A stretch of DNA of 64,000 bases from Ruania zhangjianzhongii (lineage in GTDB: Bacteria > Actinomycetota > Actinomycetes > Actinomycetales > Beutenbergiaceae). Location: the NCBI RefSeq assembly GCF_008000995.1, contig NZ_CP042828.1, positions 1,798,001-1,862,000 on the forward strand, written 5' to 3'. The notes below the pieces were generated by a model, which saw only the letters and a list, made by a program, of their open reading frames with translations, did no database searches and was not told the DNA's origin. Position 1 is the stretch's first letter. Every line of letters starts with the position of its first letter. This document shows positions 34,913-44,639 of the stretch, in pieces. The position numbers were made by a program, and so were the translations under genes.

Positions 34913-35856
34913 TTGGCCTCCTCATCCGGCGAGGTCGACGACGCCGCAGGAGCTGCGCCGTCGTGATCTCGGCTCTGATCCCGCCACACCCCCACGTGAT
35001 CCGGCTCCAACGCCAGCCGCACCCGGTCCTTGAGATCGAGGGCGGAGACGAAGTCCTGCGGCAGCTGCATCCGGCCCACCCGGTCCAGCACCGCGAACTC
35101 CTCTGCGATGTGCAGCTCCTCGCCGGACTCATCGGTGGACTTGCGTCGCAGCACCTCGGTGGAGGTGCGCCCGTCCCGGATCTGCACCGTGCGGCGCACA
35201 TGCTCGGAGACGGTCGGATCGTGGGTCACGATCAGCACGGTCACCCCCAGCTCGGCGTTCACCGCACGCAGCGTCTCCAGCACCTCCACACTGGTGGCCT
35301 CATCCAGCTCACCGGTGGGCTCGTCGGCGAGCAGTACCTGGGGGGAGTTCGCCACGGCCACCGCGATCGCCACTCGCTGCTGCTCGCCACCGGACATCTG
35401 CGCCGGCACCCGGTCACCGCAGTGGCTCACGCCGAGCAGCCCGAGCAGCTCGTCGGTGCGCTCGGCGTCCACCGCGCCGGCCAGCGCCATCGGAAGACTG
35501 ATGTTCTCCCGCGCAGTCAGGTACGGCAGCAGGTTCCGCGAGGTCTGCTGCCAGACGAAGCCGACGACGTGGCGCTGGTAGTGCACCCGCGTCCGCCCGG
35601 ACATGCCGAGCAGGTCGATCCCGGCCACCCGCGCCCGACCAGCACTGGGGGAGTCGAGGCCGGACAGGATGGTCAGCAGCGTGGACTTCCCGGACCCGGA
35701 CGCTCCGACGATCGCCACCAGGTCCCCGGCATCCACCCGCAGCGTGAGCCCTTGGAGCGCCTGGACCTCGATACCTTCGGCGGAGAAGATCCGCACCAGG
35801 TCGTCGCACTCGATCGTCCCGCCGGCGTCGGCGGGGGCACGGTCGGTAGTTCTCAC
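34909..35856 (-). CDS. ABC transporter ATPase with AbrB-like C-terminal extension
   Basis: The second ATPase of the cluster, 315 residues. Residues about 15-235 form the ATPase: Walker A GASGSGKSTLL, signature MSGGEQQRVAIAV, Walker B VLLADEPTGELD, H-loop VTHDPTVS. After the ATPase comes LDRVGRMQLPQDFVSALDLK and DRVRLALEPDHVGVW (about 257-291), which reads like a swapped-hairpin AbrB/SpoVT domain (GR-x-x-I/L-P, then D-R-V-x-L). A charged, disordered tail follows. GTG at 35856 overlaps the permease stop. The longer open frame above it is a shadow. Whether the extension binds DNA or only dimerises is unknown. Confidence 0.88.
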   Translation of the reverse strand: MRTTDRAPADAGGTIECDDLVRIFSAEGIEVQALQGLTLRVDAGDLVAIVGASGSGKSTLLTILSGLDSPSAGRARVAGIDLLGMSGRTRVHYQRHVVGFVWQQTSRNLLPYLTARENISLPMALAGAVDAERTDELLGLLGVSHCGDRVPAQMSGGEQQRVAIAVAVANSPQVLLADEPTGELDEATSVEVLETLRAVNAELGVTVLIVTHDPTVSEHVRRTVQIRDGRTSTEVLRRKSTDESGEELHIAEEFAVLDRVGRMQLPQDFVSALDLKDRVRLALEPDHVGVWRDQSRDHDGAAPAASSTSPDEEAK

Positions 35857-38550
35857 GAGGCATCTCCGATCCTCAGTACGGACAACGACAACCGGCGCGC
35901 CACCACCGTAGCCAGCCAGACGCAGCCGGCGAGCACTACTGCCAGCGCCAGGAGCACCCCCACCAGCAGGACGGGGTCGTACTGCACCGCCGGCTGGCTC
36001 TCTGCGCCGGTGAACGGGCGCAGATCGACCCCGGCGACCACCAGATAGGGCAGGACGAGGCCGACCAGTGTGCCAGCGACCATCGCGGCCACCACCACGG
36101 GCGCCGTCTCCCAGGCGACCAGTTGCCGCGACGTGCGCGCCGGCACCCCGAGAGTGCGCAGCACGGCGAGCAGCCGGCCGCGGGCGGGCGCCCCCAGCAC
36201 CAGGGACATCACGATCGCCGTGATCGCCAGCAGCACGCAGAGCACCAGGGCGACTACGGACCCGGCCTGCATCGAGGACGATGCCGGAGAAGCGGCAAAA
36301 TCTGCCGCGTTCTGCGCCGGGGACAGCACCTCGCCGGACCCGCCCATCCACTCGCTGAGCTCACTGGCCACCTGGGCGACATCGGCGTCCTCGGCCACAT
36401 CCACCAGCACCGTGCGCGGGAGCAAGTTCATCCCGGAGTGCTCCCGCAGCAGGTCCAGGTCCGCCAGCACCCAGGTCGCGGCTTCGGCCAGTGCCGGTGC
36501 GCTCTCCTGCTGACCCACGACGGCGATCGGCACCTGCTCGCGGAAGGACAGGAACGGGTCGGACTCGGCGTCGACCTCCAGTCCGGTCGAGATGATCACC
36601 GGCAGCGCATCGCCGTCCAGCTGGTCGAACCCTGGGGGGAGCACGACGGCGTCCGGTACGTCGGTCTGTACCTCACCTTGGGTGGAGCTCTGCACGGCAT
36701 ACACACTCACCCGGGTGTAGGAGCCGGCCTGGTAGAGCGGGATGCTGGGTGCGGGCGCGACAGCGGTGGTGGCCGCCACCCCGTCGATCGAGCCGATCGC
36801 GGCGAGATCCTCCTCGCTGAACGTCGGGCCGGTGAGCCGGACGTCGGCGCCGACCTCGGCCCGGGCGCCCGGCGTCGGTGCCCTGCTGCAACGTCGTGAT
36901 CATCGTGGTGGCGAACACTGCGACGGTCGTCCCCACCACCAGGGCGAACAGCGGCACCATCGCCAGACCGCCCTCGCGAATCGTGCGAGCCGAACCGAGG
37001 AAGGCCGACAGGCCGCGGCGGCGCCGGGCGGCAGCGTGCAGTGCGCGCAGCGGCAGCGGCAGGAGCCGCACCGTCAGCACACAGACACCCACCGCCAGCA
37101 GCAGCGGCACAGCGGCGGCGATCGGGTCGGTTCCGCCCTGATCGGTCACCCCGCGGGTGAGCACCAGGTAGACCGCGGCCGCGGTCAGGGCGAGCAGCCC
37201 GATTTCCAGCACCCATCGCCACCGGCTGGCCGAGCGCAGCGCCAGGTCGCTGCGCCGGGCGCGCAGGTTCGGCAGCTGCGCCGCCGCCAGGAACACCGCC
37301 GGTGCGAGGCCGGCGAGCAGAGCCCAGGTGTAGTCGGAGACGGCGACCGCACCCGGTATGGCCACGGTGGCTGCCGCCGCTCCCAGTGCGGCGGCGGGCA
37401 GACCCAGGATGGCGCCTTCGACGCCGAGGACGCCGCGCAGCTGGCGCGGGGAAGCGCCGCGCGCGTGGGCGAGCGCCAAGGTCATCTCCCGGCGCGCTAC
37501 CGCCAGCCTGGCGGCCAGTGCCAGGATCGCCAGGGCAACCCCGATCGGTCCCGCCGCCACCATCGCGAGCACAGCAGCCGTGCCCTGCCAGCGGTCGATC
37601 GCACGGTCCAGCACGTCGGTCAGACCGGTGGTCATCTCCACCGACATCGAGCCGTCGGCCACCGATACCTGGTGTTCGGCTACCGTCAGCGTGCGCAGCT
37701 GATCGGTCAGGGCCTGGGCGCCGGCGGCACTCGGCTGCACCGGGACCCACAGCTCGGTCTCGGGTTCCAGCCCGCTCAGCTCACCGATCCAGCCGGTGCT
37801 GGCCGGGTTCAGGTAGCCGATCGCGGTCGCGGACTCGCCCTTGTTCGGATCATCGTCGATACGTGGGTTCAGGGTGTTCAGCTGGAACTGCCACTGGTCC
37901 GCCTCCGGGTCGGTGGCGGTGAACACGCCGGACACGAGGAACGGAAGGGTGCCGTCGAAGGAGGTGATGGTGAACGTGTCGCCTACGGCCAGACCCACCC
38001 GCTCGGCGGTCTGCTCGGAGAGCATCACCTCGGCGGGCTCAAGGGTGCCGCTACCGATCGCCTCCCACAGGGCCTGCGTGGAGGTGGGCCACTCCACCGG
38101 AGCGGGGGCGGCTCCGTCGGTGACGGTGACGTAGTCCTCGATCTGTGCATCCACCCGGACCTGCGCCGAGACCTGCCACAGGTCGTCGGGCTTGCCGTGC
38201 TCGGGTGTCATCACCAGGCGCTGGGTGGTCACCGACGTGCGCGGCGTGGCGGTCCCGGCAGCGATCTCCGGGCCGGCGTCGGCGATCAGCTCCGTGATCT
38301 GCTCGTCCCAGCTGGCCCACTGGTCCTCGGTGGTGACCGGGATCCCTTCGGAGGTAGCCGTCAGGGCACGCAGAGTAGGCGGGGTGGTGGAGATCTGATG
38401 GCTGATCTCGCCGGCGAACGTCTCCCGCTCCAGCCGGGGCCAGGCGGTGAACACGGCGGCAGTGACCGCCACGATGATCACCAGGACGAGCGAGGTGCCC
38501 AGGCTCGAACGTGCCTGGCGCAGGAGCAGCCGCCACCTCATCGAGCTCAT
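35853..38550 (-). pseudogene. FtsX/MacB-type permease with a +1 frameshift
   Basis: Reading from ATG 38550, the N-terminal two thirds encode a signal-anchor helix (SLVLVIIVAVTAAVFTAW), a large extracytoplasmic domain and several helices of an FtsX domain up to VFATTMITTLQQGTDAG. There one extra G in the run near 36875 shifts the frame; the rest continues as ARAEVGADVRLTGPTFSEED to the C-terminal helices and ends at 35853. With the base removed the protein would have about 898 residues and both FtsX domains. The single G-run change could be a sequencing error; otherwise the transporter has lost one permease. Start and stop overlap the neighbours (ATGA, GTGA). Confidence 0.75.
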
Positions 38551-41500
38551 CGGATCTCCTCCCGCCAGGTCAGGTCGAGCACCTGACGCTGCACGGTCCG
38601 GGCGTACCAGAACGCGACCGTCACCACGGTGATCACGATCGCGGCGAGCAGGATCGTGCCCGGCAGCCAGCTCGCGGTCAGCGACAGCGGCACCGCGGCA
38701 GAGGTCTGCGGGGAGGTGGCCCGGACCAGGTCGGTCATGATCAGGGCGGAGATGCCCAGTCCGGTCAGGAGGCCGGTCGCCACAGCGGCCAGCTCCAGTC
38801 CGAGGAGCTCGGAACGGCGGGTGCGCGCCTGTTGCGCCGAGCCCACCCCGACGGCGCGCAGCACCACCACCTCACCTCGCCGGGCAGAGGCCTGGGTGAG
38901 CGCCACCGCCACCACCGCAGGCAGCGCCAGCAGCAGTGCGCACACCGCTGCGATCCAGTACACCGCCCGCGCCGGTGCGGACACCGGGTCGTGGGCGAAG
39001 TCCTCGGCAGCCGAGACCTCGGCCCGCGGACCGGCCAGTGCGGCGGCCTCGGCGGTCACCGCCTGTTGGTCGCCGGTGGCCAGCCACACCTCGGAGACGG
39101 CACGAGCACTCACCGTGCTGCGCAGTAGCGCCGCCTGCAGGCTGGGTAGGTCGACGAGCACGCCGCGGGCACTTTCTTCGCCCGGCACCACCGGGATCTC
39201 TCCGGCGGCATGCATCCGCAGCTCGGTGCCCGCGACGGAGACGTCCGTGCCGCTGTCCAGCACCTGGCTGGACCAGCCGGGGGTCACCAGTACCGGCACC
39301 TCGGGCACGTCACCGGCCGGCATGAACCGTGTGTTCTCCACCCCGGTACCGGTTGCCGGACCGAGCGCGAACGGCACCGTCGTGGCCGTCAACGTGAACG
39401 GGCCGTCGGCGGCCTGCGCAGCAGCGGCGTCCATGAAGAACGGGAGCTCGACCACGTCCCACGCCTGCGCGGCCTGTGCGAGCAGGTCCTCGCTCCCTGC
39501 CGTGATGGCGTCGATGCTCACCTCGTACTCCGTGTTCTGCAGCGCCGCATCGAGGATCGTGTCGATCGCGACGATCCGCCAGGGCTGACCGGTACTGGCC
39601 GGCAGCTCCACGGCCACGTCCTCGGTGACCGGCTGGCCCTGCCCGTCGTGCCGTTCGATCGTCCCGCCGGCTTCCACGCCCTCGGCGCGGGGCCGCGGTC
39701 CATCCGCCTGAGCGGTGACGATCTCCGTTCCGTTCCAGAGAGTCAGCCGCAGGTCGACCGCCCGGGTGGTCTCGCCGGTGAGCAGCTGTGTTCCGGAGTC
39801 GGCCGCGGCCGTGACCGCCACCTGGAGCTGCTCGGTGCCTTCGGGGACGTCCAGCCCGGGCAGGGGGTCCTCGGCCGGACCGATGTCGGCGGCCGCCTGC
39901 TCGGGATCGAGCACGCCCGGCGGCGCCGAGGAGACGTCCAGTGCGCCGGTGTCGATCGCGGTCAGCGTCCCAGCGGTCTCTCCGGCGAGCACGTTCTCCG
40001 TGATCACCCCGGTACTCGCGTCCACTCCGGACAGAGCGGCGTAGTCGGCAAGCCCTCGGCCGGAGTCGCCGGCGATCGCGCTACCGAGCTGCACCCGCAC
40101 GTCCGCTCCGTTGCTCACCGCTGCGGACATGGTGCGCAGCGCCGTCGCCGTGCCGGCATAGGTGGCTGCCAGGGTGGCCACACCCGTGGCGAGCACGATG
40201 AGGATGACTGGTACCGCCGTCAGAGCGATCCGCCGGGCCGCCTGCCGGAGCGCCGCTACCGCCTCATACCCGGGGCGCCGGGCGGCGCGTTCGGCCAACC
40301 ACCGCAGCACAGGGCCGGCCAGCGCCACCGCGAGCATTGCCGCGGTCAGCAGGGCCAGCGCCGGGCCGGAGACCGCGAGCGGGTCCACCGCCGAGGTGCC
40401 GGGAACCAGGGGAGAGCCGTTCCGGGCGAACCGCCACAGCGTGAACGCGGTAGCGAGGGCGAGCAGCACCAGCGCACCGGTGGCCATCAGGGCACCGGTG
40501 CGGCCCGACTCCGTGGTCGGCTCCAGCGCGCGGGCCACGGCGCGGGCATTCACCCCGGTCAGGATCGCTGCGGTGACCAGCACCACGGCCACGCCGAGCA
40601 GCACGATCGGCACCGGCTCGGATCCGGCGCGCGCGCCGAAACCTGCGAGCACCACCAGCGCGCCGATCAGGCCGCCCAGGCCCATGATCACCAGCCCCTC
40701 ACCAGCACCGGTGCCGATCAGCTGCCGGTAGGAGCCGCCGCGCGAGCGCAGCAGCCGGTTCTCCCGCTCCCGCACAGTGGACAGCAGTCGGGCGATCTGC
40801 CAGGTGGCCACCAGGGACACCGCGACCACGATCACCAGGGGGACAGTCGCGGCGGCACTCACGGACGCGAGACCGGAAGACATATGGGTCAGCGTCGTGC
40901 GCAGCGTCCCGGTCACGGTCAGCCCGCGGACCGCGATATCTGCCTCTTCCAGCGTCGGCTGCAGCGCGGCGAGTCCGTCGATCCATGGATCCACCTGATC
41001 GGGTGCCAGCTCGGTCCCTGGGCCGATCGCCCAGGCGGCGAACGGGTCCAGGTCGAGGGAACCGATGTCCTCCTCGGCCACCAGCAGCGGTCCGAACGTC
41101 GCGGTGGCGAGTGGATCGGTGCCGTGTTCGACGAGCAGGTCACCACCCCAGTGACCGTCCTGTGGGTCGTTCGGCTGCCACAGACCGGTGACCTGGATGC
41201 GCTGTTCGTCCTCGCCGATGGTCAGCTCGTCGCCGACCTGTACCTCGAGTGCCTCAGCGGCCCCGATGTGCAGCGCTCCCTGTCCGGGACCGCCGGGCCA
41301 GTCACCGTCGGTGAGCGTGGCGTGCTCGACCAGACCGGCATCGGCGAGCAGCACGACGTCCGCATCCGCTCCGGCGACTGCTAGTGGCGGGGTCCGCACC
41401 GTGGCGGCGACCATCGACCCCGGGAGCAGGTCCTTGGCAGCCGAACGCACGGCGGCGTCCTGGGTGGCCGCGTCCTCGGCCACCCGGGTCTGCACGGTGA

Positions 41501-41681
41501 CGGTGCTGGCCGAACCGTCGCTCTCCTCGAGCACGCTGCGCACGGCGGCGGTCGAGGAGGTGGACAGGTAGGTGACCGTCCCGGCCAGGGCGATCGTGAT
41601 CAGCGCGGCCATAGCGCACAGCACAGCCACCAGCGGTAGATGTGCACGTGTTCGCGCCAGCGCGAATCTCAGGCGTTGCAA
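38547..41681 (-). CDS. Large FtsX/MacB-type ABC permease
   Basis: A 1044-residue membrane protein: N-terminal helix (LPLVAVLCAMAALITIALAGT), an extracytoplasmic domain of about 200 residues, an FtsX core (VPLVIVVAVSLVATWQIARL, then RENRLLRSRGGSYRQLIGTG), central helices, a second large outer domain and a C-terminal FtsX core of about three helices. This duplicated topology is that of export-type permeases acting on lipoproteins or peptides. The start is TTG at 41681 with GAGGGG upstream. An inverted repeat (41687-41695 with 41732-41740) includes that ribosome site. It begins a four-gene overlapping operon with the frameshifted permease and two ATPases. Confidence 0.85.
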   Translation of the reverse strand: MQRLRFALARTRAHLPLVAVLCAMAALITIALAGTVTYLSTSSTAAVRSVLEESDGSASTVTVQTRVAEDAATQDAAVRSAAKDLLPGSMVAATVRTPPLAVAGADADVVLLADAGLVEHATLTDGDWPGGPGQGALHIGAAEALEVQVGDELTIGEDEQRIQVTGLWQPNDPQDGHWGGDLLVEHGTDPLATATFGPLLVAEEDIGSLDLDPFAAWAIGPGTELAPDQVDPWIDGLAALQPTLEEADIAVRGLTVTGTLRTTLTHMSSGLASVSAAATVPLVIVVAVSLVATWQIARLLSTVRERENRLLRSRGGSYRQLIGTGAGEGLVIMGLGGLIGALVVLAGFGARAGSEPVPIVLLGVAVVLVTAAILTGVNARAVARALEPTTESGRTGALMATGALVLLALATAFTLWRFARNGSPLVPGTSAVDPLAVSGPALALLTAAMLAVALAGPVLRWLAERAARRPGYEAVAALRQAARRIALTAVPVILIVLATGVATLAATYAGTATALRTMSAAVSNGADVRVQLGSAIAGDSGRGLADYAALSGVDASTGVITENVLAGETAGTLTAIDTGALDVSSAPPGVLDPEQAAADIGPAEDPLPGLDVPEGTEQLQVAVTAAADSGTQLLTGETTRAVDLRLTLWNGTEIVTAQADGPRPRAEGVEAGGTIERHDGQGQPVTEDVAVELPASTGQPWRIVAIDTILDAALQNTEYEVSIDAITAGSEDLLAQAAQAWDVVELPFFMDAAAAQAADGPFTLTATTVPFALGPATGTGVENTRFMPAGDVPEVPVLVTPGWSSQVLDSGTDVSVAGTELRMHAAGEIPVVPGEESARGVLVDLPSLQAALLRSTVSARAVSEVWLATGDQQAVTAEAAALAGPRAEVSAAEDFAHDPVSAPARAVYWIAAVCALLLALPAVVAVALTQASARRGEVVVLRAVGVGSAQQARTRRSELLGLELAAVATGLLTGLGISALIMTDLVRATSPQTSAAVPLSLTASWLPGTILLAAIVITVVTVAFWYARTVQRQVLDLTWREEIR

Positions 41682-41772
41682 CCCTTCACCCCTCAGCCCC
41701 GAGTTGTCAGCCGGTGCAGTCTACCTGGTGGTGAGGGGTGCTCTGTGAACGAATGACCGCAGGTCGCTCAGA

Positions 41773-42378
41773 TCAGTTACTACCTGACATCGCGGTGGTC
41801 CTCAGCCGCTCGATGTGCTTCGCGAGCACGTCGGTCTCGACGTTCACCCGCTCACCGACCGCCGTGGAGCCCAGCGTGGTCGCCGCGAGGGTTGCCGGAA
41901 TCAGCGATACCTCGAGGAACTCCTCAGCCAACGCCGAGACCGTCAGTGAGACCCCGTCCAGGGCGATCGACCCCTTCAACGCGACCTGCGCAGCGATCGG
42001 CTCGGGCAACCCCACCCGGATCACCTCCCAGGCCTCGCCGCGGCGTCGCTCCAGCACGGGAGCGCTGGCGTCCACATGGCCGAGCACCATATGACCGCCG
42101 AACCGGCCGTCGACCGGCATCGCGCGCTCGATGTTCACCCGGCGACCGGTGGCCAGCCCGCCGAGCGTGCTGCGGTCCAAGGTCTCGGCCATCACATCGG
42201 CCGCGAACGTCTCGCCGTCGATAGCGGTGACGGTCAGGCACACCCCGCTGACCGCGATCGAGTCTCCGGGGCGGGCGTCGCTGCAGCCCAGCGGTGCCCG
42301 CACGGCGAGTACGGCGGACTCCCGGCCGCGGTGGAGATCTGCCACAGTGCCGAGCTCTTCGACGATGCCGGTGAACAT
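41773..42378 (-). CDS. ribE: Riboflavin synthase alpha chain
   Basis: It dismutates two 6,7-dimethyl-8-ribityllumazine molecules to riboflavin. The 201-residue protein shows the two homologous lumazine-binding domains: MFTGIVEELGTV starts the first, with GDSIAVSGVCLTVTAID; the second has GHMVLGHVDASAPV and KGSIALDGVSLTVSAL. It stands alone here without ribAB, ribD or ribH, and no FMN riboswitch was recognised upstream. It follows the next gene by 4 bases on the same strand. The symbol ribC is used in some genomes. Confidence 0.95.
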   Translation of the reverse strand: MFTGIVEELGTVADLHRGRESAVLAVRAPLGCSDARPGDSIAVSGVCLTVTAIDGETFAADVMAETLDRSTLGGLATGRRVNIERAMPVDGRFGGHMVLGHVDASAPVLERRRGEAWEVIRVGLPEPIAAQVALKGSIALDGVSLTVSALAEEFLEVSLIPATLAATTLGSTAVGERVNVETDVLAKHIERLRTTAMSGSN

Positions 42379-42382
42379 GACC

Positions 42383-43291
42383 TCAGATCCTACGGCCGGC
42401 GACGTCGGGCTCGGTGAGAACATCCAGGGCCGCGATCGCCGCCAGCAACCGGTGCCGCAGTTCGTTCGAACGGTGGGTGAACTCGCGCTGCGCCGCGACG
42501 TAGGTCGCCTTGCCCTCGGCGGTCTCGATCGGCACCGGTTCATACCCCCAGTCCTGCAGGTCGTACGGGGAGGCCCGCATATCCAGCTCACGGATGTCCC
42601 GGGCCAGCGCGAAGCAGTCCAGCAGCAGCTCACCGGGCACCGCCGGACCGAGCTTCATCGCCAGCCGATAGGTGTCCATGTTCGCGTGCAGACAGCCCGG
42701 CTGCTCCAGCCGAAGCTGAGAGGCTCGGTCCAACGGCTGTTCGTTGCGCGGCACGGCGTCATCGGTGAAGAACCGGAACGCGTCGAAGTGGGTGCAGCGC
42801 AGCGGATGGGCACGCACCACCTCGTCGGTTCCCTCGGCGCCGAGGCGAAGCGGCACCTGCCCGTGGCGCACCTCGCGGGTCCGGTAGACCATGGCCCACT
42901 CGTGCAGTCCGAAGCAGGTGTACCGGCCCGGGCGGCCGAGCGTGCCCTCGAGGAGCTCGCGCGCCCAGGCCACCCCCTCGCCCCGGTCGGCGAGGAAGGC
43001 GGCGGGATCCAGCCAGGCGCGGCCGGCCGGGTCCACCCGATACCAACGCCAGTCCGCCCGCTCTGCGGCACCGGTGAGCATGACCGTGGCCCCCGGGTGC
43101 CAGCGGCGCAGCTGCGCGGGCCGGGTGGGGTAGTAGGTGAACAGGAAGTCCTCCACCGGGTGCGCCTGGCCGGTCTGGCGGCGCTCGCGATGACCAGCAG
43201 TCAGCACGTCCGCCCGTTCGGCGTGCGCGGCCTCCCGTTCGCGCCAGGCGCGTTCGGGCAGCACGACGGCGGAGGTCGCCGGGGCGGTCAT
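42383..43291 (-). CDS. Uncharacterised protein, family often labelled 3-methyladenine DNA glycosylase
   Basis: A 302-residue soluble protein with the blocks HPVEDFLFTYYPTRPAQLRRW, FGLHEWAMVYR, HPLRCTHFDAFRFF and GCLHANMDTYRLAMKLGP. Actinobacterial proteins with this pattern are, as I recall, often annotated as 3-methyladenine DNA glycosylase, but I see no helix-hairpin-helix or AlkA/Tag motif supporting that. The conserved His, Asp and Cys residues suggest an enzyme. The ATG at 43291 follows AGGGCGACG and overlaps the acyltransferase stop (ATGA). Confidence 0.6.
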   Translation of the reverse strand: MTAPATSAVVLPERAWREREAAHAERADVLTAGHRERRQTGQAHPVEDFLFTYYPTRPAQLRRWHPGATVMLTGAAERADWRWYRVDPAGRAWLDPAAFLADRGEGVAWARELLEGTLGRPGRYTCFGLHEWAMVYRTREVRHGQVPLRLGAEGTDEVVRAHPLRCTHFDAFRFFTDDAVPRNEQPLDRASQLRLEQPGCLHANMDTYRLAMKLGPAVPGELLLDCFALARDIRELDMRASPYDLQDWGYEPVPIETAEGKATYVAAQREFTHRSNELRHRLLAAIAALDVLTEPDVAGRRI

Positions 43292-44571
43292 CGTCGCCCT
43301 GCCCGGGAGTGTGGGTCCGGCCAGTGACCCTGCGCCGAGGGCGGAGGTGGGGGAGCGGGCGGTGGAGGAGGAGGAGCCGGCACAGCCGGGTTCGGCGGCG
43401 GGGGAACCCGAGCGCCCGGGACCGGTGGTGACCACCCGGCTGGGGGAGGTGGTGCTGCCCAGGTGGGCTGCGCCGTCGGCGGGTGCCCGGGTGCGTGGCT
43501 ACCTGGGGGAGGTGGTGCTGCCCAGGTGGGCTGCGCCGTCGGCGGCTTGCTCCTGATCATCGCGTGCATCGCGCGCTCGAACGGACCCTGCCCCCAGAGC
43601 AGCTGCCAGCAGGTGGCGAACACGAAGGTGCCGACCACGAGCGCGATCAACGGCCAGTTGGACTCCGGGTAGAACACCGCATCCGAACCGAGGATGGCGA
43701 TGTAGATGATGTGCAGGCTGTACACGGTCAGCGACATCGCTCCGCTCGCGCTCACCGGAGTGAGCAGCACCGCACCCACCTTCGCTCGGGTGAGGAGCAG
43801 GCACAGCCCGACCACGGCCACTGCGACCCCGGTATTGCCGATCATCTCCACCGCCGAGTCGGCATGCGGCTGGGTACTCACCAACAGCTCGGTCAGCGAG
43901 TTCGGGGCCGGGCGGATCAGGTCCTGGAGTAGCGCGCCGGCCCCGTAGCCGAGCGCCGCCACCGCCACTCCCGCACCGAGCAGGATCAGCTGGGTGCGCA
44001 GCGATCGCAGCCCCGCGCGACCCACTGCCAGCCCCACCAGCAGGTAGGCGATCCAGCTGATCGCCGGGTAGTAGCCGGTGAGCAGCTCGCCGATCCCGGG
44101 CGTCACCCGCCACAACGAGGCCTCGCCGATCTGCTGCCGGACCGCCAGCACGGGCAGCTGTGCGACCAGGACGATGCCGGCGGCCCAGGCCAGCAAGGCA
44201 GGCGTGCGTACCTTCAGGAACGGCAGCATCAGCACGAACATCACCGCGTACGCGGACAGGATCACCGCGATCGGGGTGCCCACGAAGGTCAGCACCCAGC
44301 CGAAGATGTAGAGCACCAGGGAGCGCTTGACGATCCGCGTCCGTTGCCGCTGCCACTCGGCCGGATCACCCGACTCGCGTGCCCGGCGGGTCATGAATGC
44401 CAGTCCCACCCCGGCCAGGAGCGCGAACAGTGCCGAGGGGCGGCCGTCGGCGATGAAGAACCAGCCGGTGGCGGACAGCAGCTCGGTGCTGCGTTCCATC
44501 CCCAGGTGCGCGACGAACATGCCGAGGATTGCGAGTCCTCGCGCTGTGTCCACCCCTACGATCCGCTGCAC
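43288..44571 (-). CDS. Heparan-alpha-glucosaminide acetyltransferase-like / DUF418 membrane protein
   Basis: A 427-residue protein with about ten membrane helices, starting QRIVGVDTARGLAILGMFVAHL, the motif of DUF1624/DUF418 membrane proteins presumed to transfer acyl groups to envelope glycans. Residues 345-427 form a cytoplasmic Pro/Ala tail with two copies of PPTAQPTWAAPPPP and a long poly-Pro run, encoded by a perfect 42-bp direct repeat with 63-bp period. The GTG start at 44571 has GAGGAA just upstream. Substrate is unknown. Confidence 0.75.
   Translation of the reverse strand: MQRIVGVDTARGLAILGMFVAHLGMERSTELLSATGWFFIADGRPSALFALLAGVGLAFMTRRARESGDPAEWQRQRTRIVKRSLVLYIFGWVLTFVGTPIAVILSAYAVMFVLMLPFLKVRTPALLAWAAGIVLVAQLPVLAVRQQIGEASLWRVTPGIGELLTGYYPAISWIAYLLVGLAVGRAGLRSLRTQLILLGAGVAVAALGYGAGALLQDLIRPAPNSLTELLVSTQPHADSAVEMIGNTGVAVAVVGLCLLLTRAKVGAVLLTPVSASGAMSLTVYSLHIIYIAILGSDAVFYPESNWPLIALVVGTFVFATCWQLLWGQGPFERAMHAMIRSKPPTAQPTWAAPPPPGSHAPGHPPTAQPTWAAPPPPAGWSPPVPGARVPPPPNPAVPAPPPPPPAPPPPPSAQGHWPDPHSRAGRR
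43441..43545. repeat. 42-bp direct repeat in a proline-rich coding tail
   Basis: The same 42 bases occur at 43441-43482 and 43504-43545, 63 bases apart, exactly 21 codons, so the second copy keeps the reading frame of the membrane protein. Each encodes the P-T-A-Q-P-T-W-A-A-P-P-P-P motif. Confidence 0.9.
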
Positions 44572-44639
44572 TTCCTCAGGTTAGTCGACGTGTCAGCGGC
44601 CCCAGGTGCGGGGTTGGCGTGCCGCATTAGACTCCCGAT

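Noticed and set aside
36860-36890. Programmed ribosomal frameshift in the permease
   Set aside because: No heptameric slippery sequence or downstream pairing element was noticed; an extra base in a G/C run is simpler.
42379-42420. FMN riboswitch upstream of riboflavin synthase
   Set aside because: The preceding gene ends 4 bases from the start codon, and none of the conserved RFN elements is seen.
42383-43291. Firm assignment as a DNA glycosylase
   Set aside because: No helix-hairpin-helix, catalytic Asp pattern or other glycosylase motif is visible; only a database naming habit supports it.
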